Shown here: positions 9,014 through 16,634 of the stretch, piece after piece | How positions within the stretch are numbered: position 1 is the first letter of the stretch | How the letters are laid out: every line of letters begins with the position of its first letter | Assembly (NCBI GenBank): GCA_020848835.1 | Contig: JADLHJ010000011.1 | Coordinates: forward strand, 74,862-138,861 | From: Candidatus Hydrogenedentota bacterium | GTDB lineage: Bacteria > Hydrogenedentota > Hydrogenedentia > Hydrogenedentales > SLHB01 | Reading direction: 5' to 3' | DNA length: 64,000 nucleotides | Position numbers and translations under genes: made by a program | Notes under the pieces: generated by a model | Database searches by the model: none | Seen by the model: the letters and a program-made list of their open reading frames with translations, nothing else | What the model was told of the DNA's origin: nothing

Positions 9014-9763
9014 ATGAACGAAACGGTCGTATTTGTCGCGCTGACGTTGGGTGGTGTGGTACACGCCACGGCGGGGTTTGGGTCTGCGTTGGTGGCAATG
9101 CCGATTCTGACGCTGGCGCTGGCCCCCGCTGTCGCGACGCCGTTGCAGAATACGGTCGGGCTGTTTTTGTGCGCGCTGATCTGGTACCAGCACCGGGAAG
9201 AATGGCCGTGGCGGGACTCGGTGCCCATTATCGCGTTCTCGCTATTTGGGGTACCCTTGGGGACATATGCCTTGACGCACTTTTCTGAGCAATCTGTATT
9301 GCTGATTCTCGGGGTGGTTTTGTTGACGTATGCGCTGTTCGAGCTGCTGTCCGTCGTTTCCCGACGCACTTCCCTCTTACACGCCGGACTGCGCGATCCC
9401 ATGTACGTCGGAGCTTCAATTGCCGGATTTCTCTCTGGAATTCTTGGTGCGGCGTACGCGACGAACGGTCCGCCCGCGATTATTTATGGCAGCCTGCGGC
9501 GGTGGCCGCGCGCGGAGTTCAAGTCGGTGCTGCAGAGCCTGTTTCTGATCAACGGCATTGCGATTGTGCTCTGGCAAGGGTCGCAGGGTCTCATTACGCG
9601 TGAGGTCGGATGGCTCGCGCTGTTTGCGTTTCCCGGACTCGCACTCGGCGCTGCGATCGGGTACCGTATCGACAAACGACTCGATCACGAGCAGTCGCGG
9701 AGGGTGGTATTGGGATTGGTCGCGGTGTTGGGGGTGGTGCTTATTGCACGATCAATCGTTTAG
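9014..9763 (+). CDS. TauE/SafE (TSUP) family permease
   Basis: The 249-residue membrane protein has about eight hydrophobic segments and the family pattern: GGVVHATAGFGSALVAMPIL in the first segment, a similar second half beginning GFLSGILGAAYATNGPP, and a GAAIGYRIDKRLD loop near the end. TSUP proteins export or import small organic or sulfur anions such as sulfite, taurine or sulfoacetate. The substrate here is unknown. ATG 9014 is preferred because AGGGGC lies about 10 bases upstream and the first helix starts at once. ATG 8987 is an alternative. Confidence 0.85.
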   Translation: MNETVVFVALTLGGVVHATAGFGSALVAMPILTLALAPAVATPLQNTVGLFLCALIWYQHREEWPWRDSVPIIAFSLFGVPLGTYALTHFSEQSVLLILGVVLLTYALFELLSVVSRRTSLLHAGLRDPMYVGASIAGFLSGILGAAYATNGPPAIIYGSLRRWPRAEFKSVLQSLFLINGIAIVLWQGSQGLITREVGWLALFAFPGLALGAAIGYRIDKRLDHEQSRRVVLGLVAVLGVVLIARSIV

Positions 9764-9809
9764 CGTTGCGATCGCTGATGTGAATTTTTGCACTAAGGGT
9801 TTACCAGCT

Positions 9810-11015
9810 ATGAAAAAAATCTTACTGCTATCACCGTGTTTCCTCGTCGCTGCTGCACTCGCGGAAGCCCCTCTTTTCGAATCACAACTTATCTTCGATC
9901 CAGAACAGGCGATGGAACCGCACGGCCATGTTCACGCGTCGTGCATTGTCGAATGTCCAAACGGCGATTTGCGCGCAGTGTGGTACGAGAACGGCCGCGA
10001 GTTGCCTGCTCCCTACCTCAACGAACAGCAGGACAAGGCGGCAAACGTACGCATCGGCGCTGCGCGCAAGCAAAAAGGCATGACCGCTTGGGAACAGCCC
10101 TTCGTGATGAACGATACCTTCGGTGTGTCGGATAACAATCCGTGCATGGTCGTCGATCACAAGGGCCGGTTATGGCTTTTCTACCCGACGCTCCTCGGTG
10201 TGCCGGGCTGGTCCTGGGGAAGCAGCGTGCTGCAGTTCAGCTACGCGTCGCGTTACGATCACCCTGGCCGGCCGATTTGGGACAAATCAAACTTGCTGAT
10301 TCCGCAGGTGAGCGGCTTCGACGACGTGCTCCAAACCGCCGTGGACATGCGCAAGGCTGAAGGCTGGCCGGAAGAGCAGCTGGAGATGGTGCGTAAAAAA
10401 GTGAAGGCATCCATCGACCGGCCGCTGGCCACACGACTGGGCTGGATGCCTCGAGCGCATCCAATTGTGCGTAACGATGGGGCAATTGTCGTCCCGCTCG
10501 CGAATGAAAATGCGGCGACTTCGTGCATGGCGATTACCAACGACAGTGGCGATACGTGGACGTATTCAAACCTGGTGCCGGACCTCGGCATCTCGCAGCC
10601 GACAATCGTACAATTTTCGGACGGCGCGATGTCCGCGTTCTTCCGCAACGACAGCGGTCGCATCAAGCGTAGCGATTCGTCCGACGGCGGCGTGACTTGG
10701 GGACCGGTCACGAAGACGGACCGTCCGCACCCCAACGCAGGAATCGAAGCAATCGTTCTTACGAGCGGTAAGTTATTGCTGGTTTACAACGACCAGGAAA
10801 AGGAACGCGACAGTCTCGCCATTTCTCTCTCGGAGGATCGCGGCGCCACGTGGCCGTGGACGCGCCACCTCGAAACGGCCAAGGGTGAGCGCTTCGATTA
10901 TCCTTCGGTTGTTCAAGGCAAGAATGGCACTATCCACGCAACGTACAGCTACAACCTGAAGACGATTAAATACGCGCAATTCAATGAGGCATGGATCATG
11001 GAGGGGGACAAGTAA
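9810..11015 (+). CDS. Exported sialidase-like BNR/Asp-box protein
   Basis: The 401-residue protein begins with a signal peptide (MKKILLLSPCFLVAAALAEA). The body is a six-bladed sialidase-type beta-propeller. It shows NGDLRAVWYENGRE early, SDNNPCMVVDHKGRLWLFY, and three Asp-boxes of the S-x-D-x-G-x-T-W type: TNDSGDTW, SSDGGVTW and SEDRGATW. Relatives include exo-alpha-sialidases and uncharacterised glycan-active or glycan-binding enzymes. An arginine triad could not be proven by eye, so the substrate is left open. The frame extends 84 codons upstream, but the signal peptide fixes the start at 9810. Confidence 0.85.
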   Translation: MKKILLLSPCFLVAAALAEAPLFESQLIFDPEQAMEPHGHVHASCIVECPNGDLRAVWYENGRELPAPYLNEQQDKAANVRIGAARKQKGMTAWEQPFVMNDTFGVSDNNPCMVVDHKGRLWLFYPTLLGVPGWSWGSSVLQFSYASRYDHPGRPIWDKSNLLIPQVSGFDDVLQTAVDMRKAEGWPEEQLEMVRKKVKASIDRPLATRLGWMPRAHPIVRNDGAIVVPLANENAATSCMAITNDSGDTWTYSNLVPDLGISQPTIVQFSDGAMSAFFRNDSGRIKRSDSSDGGVTWGPVTKTDRPHPNAGIEAIVLTSGKLLLVYNDQEKERDSLAISLSEDRGATWPWTRHLETAKGERFDYPSVVQGKNGTIHATYSYNLKTIKYAQFNEAWIMEGDK

Positions 11016-11218
11016 CAGTTCCTTCAGGCCGGGGACTTTTCTATAGTCAGACACTCGATCACGAAAAAGAACACGATGCGACGACGACGTAATGCATCGT
11101 TGCAGTCGTGCACGCTGCAGCACCCTTAATTCACATATACCCTCCGGTGATTTTTGCAACGCTCGTCGCATCTCCCTATGATATGAGGCCGCTGTCGATG
11201 GCATAGTCAGGGGCACAC

Positions 11219-12310
11219 ATGGAATCACAATCGCTCACCGGGGTCTTGTTCTGGACGGTCCTTGTGTGCGGTGTGTTGCTCACGATTGCGGTCATCGTCG
11301 AATGGATTCGCCAATGGCGCGGCAGGCGCGCGCGTATCGCCAATCTGTGGGACAGTGTCAAGAAGATCGCCAAAGAAAAAGAACTCACCGACGAAGAGAA
11401 AGACGCGCTTAACACGCTACTCAATCGTTGGTCCCCCGCTGAACCTCACCGAGCCGCAACTGTGCACCAGTATTTCGACGAGTGCATCGAAGCGGAGATG
11501 AATGATCTCAAGACCAAAGGCAACATGGACGAGTTCGACCACATGGGAACTGTGCTCCGCGACATCCGCACGCGCCTCGCGCTGGACATGGTTCCGATCG
11601 GCCAGCGCATCTTCTCCACGCGCCAGTTGTATAGTCCGCAGGAAGTTTGGTTTGTCGATGCGGCCGAATCGCCGCCGCGTTGGAAGCGCGGATTGATTCA
11701 GACCGTGAATGAAGCCTACTTCACCGTTGGGATGGCGGTTGAAGTGGATCCCCCCCGCTATTTTCCCGGCGGCAGCGTGCGGTTCCGGCTGTATCGGGAC
11801 GACGACGCGCGCTACACCTTCACTACCCGTTTCGTGCGGCGCGAAGCTGAACCTGTCGGCATTACCTTTATGCACACGGGCGAACTCGAACGCATTCAAT
11901 CCCGCGAGCATTACCGCGTGCGGCACGAACAATCCGCCAACGTTGGCGTGATGGATGGCCCGGTGGATGGCGTTATTGATGATTCGGGCGAATCGGAAGA
12001 TGTGGCGCGCCGCATCGTGACTCGGTTGCGCGGGAAGATCGTAAATATCAGCGCGGGCGGGCTCGCGGTGGTGTTGCCGCAGCCGGTGCCCTCACAGGTG
12101 ATGTTGCGCGTGAGCGTGGATTTGCCGCTCGAACGGACAGAAAGTTTTGAAGTGGATTTGCGCATCGTGGCGACAAACCCGCTTCCGGCGGGCCGCCATC
12201 TCGTGCGCGCGGCATTCGTGCGCATTGACGATGGGCACCGCGAGGCGATCGCGCGTTACGTGATGCACAAGCAACAGCAATACATCGAAATGACTGGACA
12301 GGCAGGCTAA
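11219..12310 (+). CDS. Membrane-anchored PilZ-domain c-di-GMP receptor
   Basis: The 363-residue protein has one N-terminal transmembrane helix (about residues 8-28), a charged helical linker to about residue 110, a YcgR-like N domain (about 130-225), and a PilZ domain. The PilZ signature is intact: the arginine motif REHYR near residue 230 and N-x-S-x-x-G as NISAGG near residue 277. These residues bind c-di-GMP. The end (IARYVMHKQQQYIE) matches YcgR/FlgZ-type proteins. The insert of about 40 residues between the two motifs is longer than usual. AGGGG precedes the ATG. The next gene starts two bases after the stop codon, so the two are probably co-translated. Confidence 0.87.
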   Translation: MESQSLTGVLFWTVLVCGVLLTIAVIVEWIRQWRGRRARIANLWDSVKKIAKEKELTDEEKDALNTLLNRWSPAEPHRAATVHQYFDECIEAEMNDLKTKGNMDEFDHMGTVLRDIRTRLALDMVPIGQRIFSTRQLYSPQEVWFVDAAESPPRWKRGLIQTVNEAYFTVGMAVEVDPPRYFPGGSVRFRLYRDDDARYTFTTRFVRREAEPVGITFMHTGELERIQSREHYRVRHEQSANVGVMDGPVDGVIDDSGESEDVARRIVTRLRGKIVNISAGGLAVVLPQPVPSQVMLRVSVDLPLERTESFEVDLRIVATNPLPAGRHLVRAAFVRIDDGHREAIARYVMHKQQQYIEMTGQAG

Positions 12311-12312
12311 TT

Positions 12313-13065
12313 GTGGAGTTATTGAAGGCGGCCTCGCAGGCGTTGCAGCGTCACGCCGCGAATGTCGCGTTATATATCGGGGGAAACGTATCGCTCAGTA
12401 TGGCGTACATCGCCGTACAGGTCTTTCTCACGCAGCAGAACCCGGATTTTGACACTGCGCCGACGACAGCTGAACGCCTAATCGACGTTATCGCGCTGCT
12501 CGTCGCAACAGTCGGCTGGGCCTTGTTACAGTCGGTCGTTTTTTCCCGCATAGGCCGCGAACTGGATAGACCCCTCTGGAAAGTCGCGGACGACCGCGAA
12601 GCGATCCGGCGCTTCTTTCCACTGTGGTTTGAATTCAATCTCGTGCTGAATACGCTCATGTGGCTCGGACGTACAATTGCCACCTATGAATCTATAAAGG
12701 ATGCGGCTGCGCTTCCCCTACTTTTTTCGCTTGGCGCCTTGGTGGTACTCGTTCCATTTGGCGCTTCCATCATGTTTCATGGTCGCTTCTCATGGAACAC
12801 GCTTGGCGAATCTCTAGCGCCCCTTGGCCGGCGTCTGCCACAGCTCGCCATTGTATTTGCGCTTACGGCGTTTCAGGTCGTGATCATGCTTTTTCTCGAC
12901 CGCCAGTTGCCAGAGACGTTCGATGGCGAGTTTGTACAGACCGTAATCTACAAAGTGGCGATCATCTCCGCGCTATCCTGGCTCGACTGCATGGTATTTA
13001 CCGCGACGTGGCTCGTCTGCAAAGATGACCGTGATTCGCCGGACGAGTTCGACCTTGACTTCTAA
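12313..13065 (+). CDS. Multi-pass membrane protein, partner of the PilZ protein
   Basis: The 250-residue protein has about five to six hydrophobic segments (near residues 20-40, 58-80, 107-125, 135-155, 175-195 and 212-232) and an acidic cytoplasmic tail ending DEFDLDF. No named family is recognised. It starts at GTG 12313, two bases after the PilZ gene stop. Close spacing and membrane location suggest it works with the PilZ protein. This is an inference from position only. Confidence 0.7.
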   Translation: MELLKAASQALQRHAANVALYIGGNVSLSMAYIAVQVFLTQQNPDFDTAPTTAERLIDVIALLVATVGWALLQSVVFSRIGRELDRPLWKVADDREAIRRFFPLWFEFNLVLNTLMWLGRTIATYESIKDAAALPLLFSLGALVVLVPFGASIMFHGRFSWNTLGESLAPLGRRLPQLAIVFALTAFQVVIMLFLDRQLPETFDGEFVQTVIYKVAIISALSWLDCMVFTATWLVCKDDRDSPDEFDLDF

Positions 13066-13118
13066 TCCGGATTTTTTGCGCGCGATTCGCCGGTAGAAAT
13101 GGAGTAGGAAACATTCTT

Positions 13119-13244
13119 ATGAAAACGAAAGAGAAGAATGTGCTTTGCCATCACACACGCAAAAAATCCTCACCTCGTGTACGCTGGGGTACGGAGATGA
13201 GCATATTTCAGAAGCGCTCCGCGCCAACCGCGGAGCACTTCTGA
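13119..13244 (+). CDS. Possible 41-codon leader ORF upstream of the pseudopilin gene
   Basis: An ATG at 13119, with TAGGAA nine bases upstream, opens 41 basic codons (starting MKTKEKNVLCHHTRKK) and stops with TGA at 13242-13244. The pseudopilin ATG at 13248 is in the same frame, three bases further on. The ORF runs through the whole left arm and loop of the palindrome 13201-13251. A ribosome translating it would melt that hairpin and could reinitiate. It could instead be a chance ORF, and nothing in the peptide itself is recognised. Confidence 0.35.
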   Translation: MKTKEKNVLCHHTRKKSSPRVRWGTEMSIFQKRSAPTAEHF

Positions 13245-13251
13245 AATATGC
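13201..13251. repeat. 23-bp inverted repeat covering the pseudopilin RBS and start codon
   Basis: The arms 13201-13223 and 13229-13251 pair with a single mismatch around the loop CCAAC. The right arm contains both the likely Shine-Dalgarno GGAG (13232-13235) and the ATG (13248-13250) of the next gene. As RNA it would hide both. It has no T-run, so it is not a terminator. It may be a palindromic intergenic element or a translational switch. Confidence 0.85.
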
Positions 13252-13793
13252 GGTCTAAGACGCGCAGCCGCGTGTTACTCACGCTGGTCTTGATTGGCAT
13301 GTGCGTGTTCGGTGTCGTGCTTGGGTTCATCGCCTACTCCGTCTCGATACCGGCAGGATCGCCGAAGGCACGGATGAGCCGGACGGAAGCGGAATTGACC
13401 CTGCTTAAGACCGCGCTCGATACTTACAAAACCGATCATGGCGTGTATCCCCCCGCGGGCCAATCGGGCTTGCGCATGGCCACGAAACATCTCTCGCGCA
13501 ACGTTAACTACATCACCGAAGAGGAAACGCGCGATGGATGGGACCAGCCCTTTGTGTACGCGCCAAGCGCGGCGTACGCAACGGAAGGTTCGGGCGCATT
13601 GGAAGTAGACGGGAAACATTTCGCTCCGGACACGTATCAACTCTATTCAATCGGTATGGACGGCGACGCAGGACTCAATGCAACCGACAAACGCGCGGAC
13701 AACATCACAAGTTGGGAACCCGATCACCCCTGGCGAAAAACCTACCAGCGCCGTCACCAGGACTACTTCTACGAGCGCGGCACAAGACAGTAA
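13248..13793 (+). CDS. GspG-like pseudopilin
   Basis: The 181-residue protein has a short basic leader, one hydrophobic helix (VLLTLVLIGMCVFGVVLGFIAY) and the T2SS major pseudopilin pattern: RTEAELTLLKTALDTYKTDHG-YPP, G-W-DQPFVY, and a C-terminal Asp-rich YSIGMDGDAG...ADNITSW region, which in GspG binds calcium. The classical GFTLxE prepilin-peptidase site is missing, so it may be a non-cleaved membrane-anchored GspG-like protein. The start ATG lies within the right arm of a long palindrome. No other in-frame start keeps the membrane helix. Confidence 0.8.
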   Translation: MRSKTRSRVLLTLVLIGMCVFGVVLGFIAYSVSIPAGSPKARMSRTEAELTLLKTALDTYKTDHGVYPPAGQSGLRMATKHLSRNVNYITEEETRDGWDQPFVYAPSAAYATEGSGALEVDGKHFAPDTYQLYSIGMDGDAGLNATDKRADNITSWEPDHPWRKTYQRRHQDYFYERGTRQ

Positions 13794-13838
13794 GGGCAAA
13801 GGCGCACGGGCATCCTGCCCGTGATTTGCTTCACCCTT

Positions 13839-13899
13839 AACTCGTTCCCAAGCTCCTTGCTTGGGAACGCATCCGCGCCAGAAGCTCCGCTTCGCGTGC
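13839..13899 (+). repeat. REP-like palindromic element, copy 1 (solo)
   Basis: This 61-base element is nearly identical to copy 2 at 15908-15968 and to the inverted copy 3 at 16542-16599. It contains two hairpins: GTTCCCAAG with CTTGGGAAC, and GAAGC with GCTTC. It sits between the convergent pseudopilin and protease genes, about 2 kb from the RAYT gene. Confidence 0.85.
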
Positions 13900-13954
13900 C
13901 GATGAACCGATGCCAATATTCGAGCACGAGCACGAAGAATACTAACAGCGGACG

Positions 13955-15061
13955 CTACCCTACCCGCACTTCGCGCCTCCCCTGCTGCAACGCGCTGCGC
14001 ACCATCACAAATTCTGAAACGTTTCCATGCGTGAGCAACCCGGTGAGTACCCCATTCTCGGTAACGGCGACCGTCATCGCCCCCTTCTCCTGCATCCTGC
14101 GCAAAACGTCCTCAACACGATCATCGGGACCGCACGACTCGAACTCGTGCGACATTGCGTTCGCAACGGGTAGACGCGGCCCGCTCTCGCTCAATGCCTT
14201 GATGAGGTTTGTGTAAGTAAGAATGCCTGCAATTCGCCCCATGTGATCGACTACAGGGAAATCCTGCTGAAAGCCGCTGAAGATGTCGTCCACCGCGGCG
14301 GACAGCGCATCCTGCGGAGACAGCGAACGGAATTGCGTGATCATCGCTTCGCGCACGCGCGCGTCGCCTAGCACGCACTTCACCTGCGCCATCGACGCTT
14401 CGCCCTCCGCGCCAAGCCACACGAACAACGCGATGAAGAACAGCATAAAGTTGCCGGTCATGAAGCCTGCGAACACGAAGATCAATGCCATCGCCTGACC
14501 CACGGTCGCGGCGATGCGCGTGGCCTGCGCGTAGGGCAGCTTCGATGCGAGTATCGCGCGCAACACCCGGCCGCCATCCATTGGAAAGGCAGGCAAGAGA
14601 TTGAAAAGAACAAGATAGATATTCACCAGCAAGAACTGCACGAGCGGCGGCGTACGGAAACCAATCTCGCCGTCCGTAGGAATGCCGGTGCCAAAAATTA
14701 TCAGGAGAATCCCAGCGATGATCGCGAGCACGACGTTCACCGCCGGTCCCGCAATTGCGACCCAGAACTCCTGCGACGGTTTGTCCGGCATCCGTTCGAG
14801 CCGCGCCACGCCGCCAATCGGCAGCAGCGTGATGTCCTTCGTCTGAATGCCGTAGCGCCGCGCCATCAGGCTGTGGCCAAGCTCGTGCAACAACACCGTG
14901 CCGAACAACACCGCAATCGACACGACACCCACGACGAACTGCCACACCGAACCGTTCGCCTGCAGGTGCCCCAGCGCAATCCACCCAAGCAAGATCACAA
15001 AGGTCCAATGTATGTATACGGAGATCCCAAACAAGGAACCCGCGCGCCACGACCATTTCAC
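13955..15061 (-). CDS. Site-2 protease family (M50) metalloprotease with tandem CBS domains
   Basis: The 368-residue membrane protein has the zinc-binding HELGH motif (VLLHELGHSLMARRYG) in its second membrane segment and the second metal motif NLLPAFPMDGGR. Together these define the SpoIVFB-type M50 intramembrane proteases. Membrane segments occupy about residues 10-215. Two CBS domains follow (about 235-355), and these usually sense adenine nucleotides. The likely role is regulated intramembrane proteolysis. No substrate such as an anti-sigma factor is adjacent. The gene is convergent with the upstream pseudopilin gene. Confidence 0.93.
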   Translation of the reverse strand: MKWSWRAGSLFGISVYIHWTFVILLGWIALGHLQANGSVWQFVVGVVSIAVLFGTVLLHELGHSLMARRYGIQTKDITLLPIGGVARLERMPDKPSQEFWVAIAGPAVNVVLAIIAGILLIIFGTGIPTDGEIGFRTPPLVQFLLVNIYLVLFNLLPAFPMDGGRVLRAILASKLPYAQATRIAATVGQAMALIFVFAGFMTGNFMLFFIALFVWLGAEGEASMAQVKCVLGDARVREAMITQFRSLSPQDALSAAVDDIFSGFQQDFPVVDHMGRIAGILTYTNLIKALSESGPRLPVANAMSHEFESCGPDDRVEDVLRRMQEKGAMTVAVTENGVLTGLLTHGNVSEFVMVRSALQQGRREVRVG

Positions 15062-15185
15062 GAAACATTTCTCCTTCGACAGTCACATAAAGGTTTGCTT
15101 TCGGAATAACGACAGTATACTGAATTGGAATATTCCCGCAGCGACGATTAAGGAGCGGTATAATAGGGCTGGAGAGCAACGCAAT

Positions 15186-15872
15186 ATGGATACGCCCGAG
15201 ATCAAAAGCAATCCGCGTCGAAAGTGGGATTTCATCCGAATCCTCTTCTACGGGACGATTTTGGCCTTTGTGGTTGTGGTAATGATTTCAGTAATTGACA
15301 ACATGCCCGTTCCGGGTCCATTTGGTTGGAGGCCCAGATCGCCTGCCGTGCGCGCCCACTCCGAAATTAAAGGTATGGAGCTAGCGATGCTCAAAATATG
15401 CGCCGACGCGCGGGTCACATCCATGCGAGAATTGTTCGCTGACGACGCCAATTTCGATGCAGGAACGCCACAGGAAATCCTGGATCGTCACACCGAGTGG
15501 ATGTATTTGGTACTTCGCAAAGGTAAGCTGTCCGAGGCCCCTTTGAAACCCGAACGGCGTAGGTTGCTCGGCGATAGTTACATGGACATCGGAAAAGATC
15601 CGTGGAAAAATCTCTATGTCTTCTATGTGCCGGCTTCATCCGCAATTTCAGAAACGCCTCTGGGGGCACTTCTGGATGCCACGTACAAAGAACAAGGCGA
15701 AGTTGCCAACCAGAGGGAAACGCTTACTGTTGCGATCATCTCTGCGGGCAAAGATGACCGTCTCGAATTTTCACTCGATCCACCGGTATTTCGTGAAGAC
15801 ACGGCTGTCCCTAAAACCAAAGACGATATCACCAACCTACGCCCCGACTACGATTTCGCAGCGTATAATTAA
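15186..15872 (+). CDS. Pseudopilin-like membrane-anchored protein
   Basis: The 228-residue protein has a basic leader, one transmembrane helix (about residues 19-40) and an exported domain with pseudopilin-like elements: HSEIKGMELAMLKICADA near residue 61 and a DPWKNLYVFYVP segment like the G-x-DPW core of GspG. It lacks the canonical prepilin cleavage site, as does its neighbour at 13248. ATG 15186 is preceded by GGAG, and TATAAT at 15159-15164 is a good -10 element, so the much longer upstream frame is not used. Confidence 0.65.
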   Translation: MDTPEIKSNPRRKWDFIRILFYGTILAFVVVVMISVIDNMPVPGPFGWRPRSPAVRAHSEIKGMELAMLKICADARVTSMRELFADDANFDAGTPQEILDRHTEWMYLVLRKGKLSEAPLKPERRRLLGDSYMDIGKDPWKNLYVFYVPASSAISETPLGALLDATYKEQGEVANQRETLTVAIISAGKDDRLEFSLDPPVFREDTAVPKTKDDITNLRPDYDFAAYN

Positions 15873-15907
15873 TCATCGTTCACAAAAAGTTACGAGCGGC
15901 GATTCCC

Positions 15908-15968
15908 AACTCGTTCCCAAGCTCCCTGCTTGGGAACGCACCCGTGCCAGAAGCTCTGCTTCGCGTGC
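15908..15968 (+). repeat. REP-like palindromic element, copy 2 (flanks RAYT)
   Basis: This copy differs from copy 1 at only a few positions and is in the same orientation. It ends three bases from the stop codon of the RAYT transposase, so it forms one flank of that gene. Confidence 0.88.
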
Positions 15969-15971
15969 AGA

Positions 15972-16508
15972 CTACAACGGCATCTCGTCAATCTCCAGCA
16001 TCCTATGATCGTCACGAACGTAATTTCGCGCCGACGAGTACCGCCATTCTTCCGGCGCATCGACGTAGCCGCGCCGTACCGGGTTTTCATGGATGTAATG
16101 AATCTTCTGCTGCATCATCGCGTCACTATCGATTTTCTGCGGGTGAAAACCTTCTTGCCACACCTGATAGTCACTCTCGACCTTGTGCATGCGTTTGTAA
16201 TAGGCAAACCGGTTCAGCAACCAATCGCGGCCGGTCGATTGCGCGTAACGGAGGATTTCCCGCGCCGTAAAACTCTTGAAGGCCTGCATCACCTCGCTTA
16301 GCTTTGGCGCCCCGGCAATCATGTGCATGTGGTTTTCGAGCACTACGTAGGCGTAAAGGCGCATGTTCTTGTGCGCACGGCAGTGTGCGAGCGAGCGCGT
16401 AATTATCTCGAATGCGTCGCGCGTGATGAATACGGGTATCCATTCGACGATGGTATTGGTGATGAAATATACGCCATCGGGTTCGTGGACTTTGTAGCGG
16501 GAACGCAT
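15972..16508 (-). CDS. REP-associated tyrosine transposase (RAYT)
   Basis: The 178-residue protein belongs to the Y1/IS200-like family. It has GVYFITNTIVEW near the N-terminus, the HUH metal motif as NHMHMI (residues about 77-82), the MQAFKSFTAREI helix, and the RAYT C-terminal signature YQVWQEGFHPQKI...KIHYIHENPVRRG, with the nucleophile Tyr expected in that region. RAYTs cleave and mobilise REP palindromes, and such palindromes flank this gene on both sides in opposite orientation. No frameshift is visible, so it appears intact. Confidence 0.92.
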   Translation of the reverse strand: MRSRYKVHEPDGVYFITNTIVEWIPVFITRDAFEIITRSLAHCRAHKNMRLYAYVVLENHMHMIAGAPKLSEVMQAFKSFTAREILRYAQSTGRDWLLNRFAYYKRMHKVESDYQVWQEGFHPQKIDSDAMMQQKIHYIHENPVRRGYVDAPEEWRYSSARNYVRDDHRMLEIDEMPL

Positions 16509-16541
16509 GGGTACAGGGTAGCAGAGCTACCGCAATACTGC

Positions 16542-16632
16542 ATGCGAAGCGGAGCTTCTGGCACGTGTGCGTTCCCAAGCCGGAGCTTGGGAACGAGTTT
16601 ATTGCCGAACCTTGGAGTTTGGGAACGAGTTA
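16542..16632 (-). repeat. REP-like palindromic element, copy 3 (inverted) plus half copy
   Basis: 16542-16599 is the inverse of copies 1 and 2. It is followed at 16600-16632 by a degenerate half unit (CTTGGAGTTTGGGAACGAG). It lies just upstream of the RAYT start and ends beside the stop codon of the radical SAM gene. Copies 2 and 3 therefore form an inverted pair around the transposase. Confidence 0.85.
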
Positions 16633-16634
16633 CT

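Noticed and set aside
14121-15179. 352-codon minus-strand frame overlapping the site-2 protease
   Set aside because: It is a shifted frame of the M50 protease gene. The other frame carries the HELGH motif and the CBS domains.
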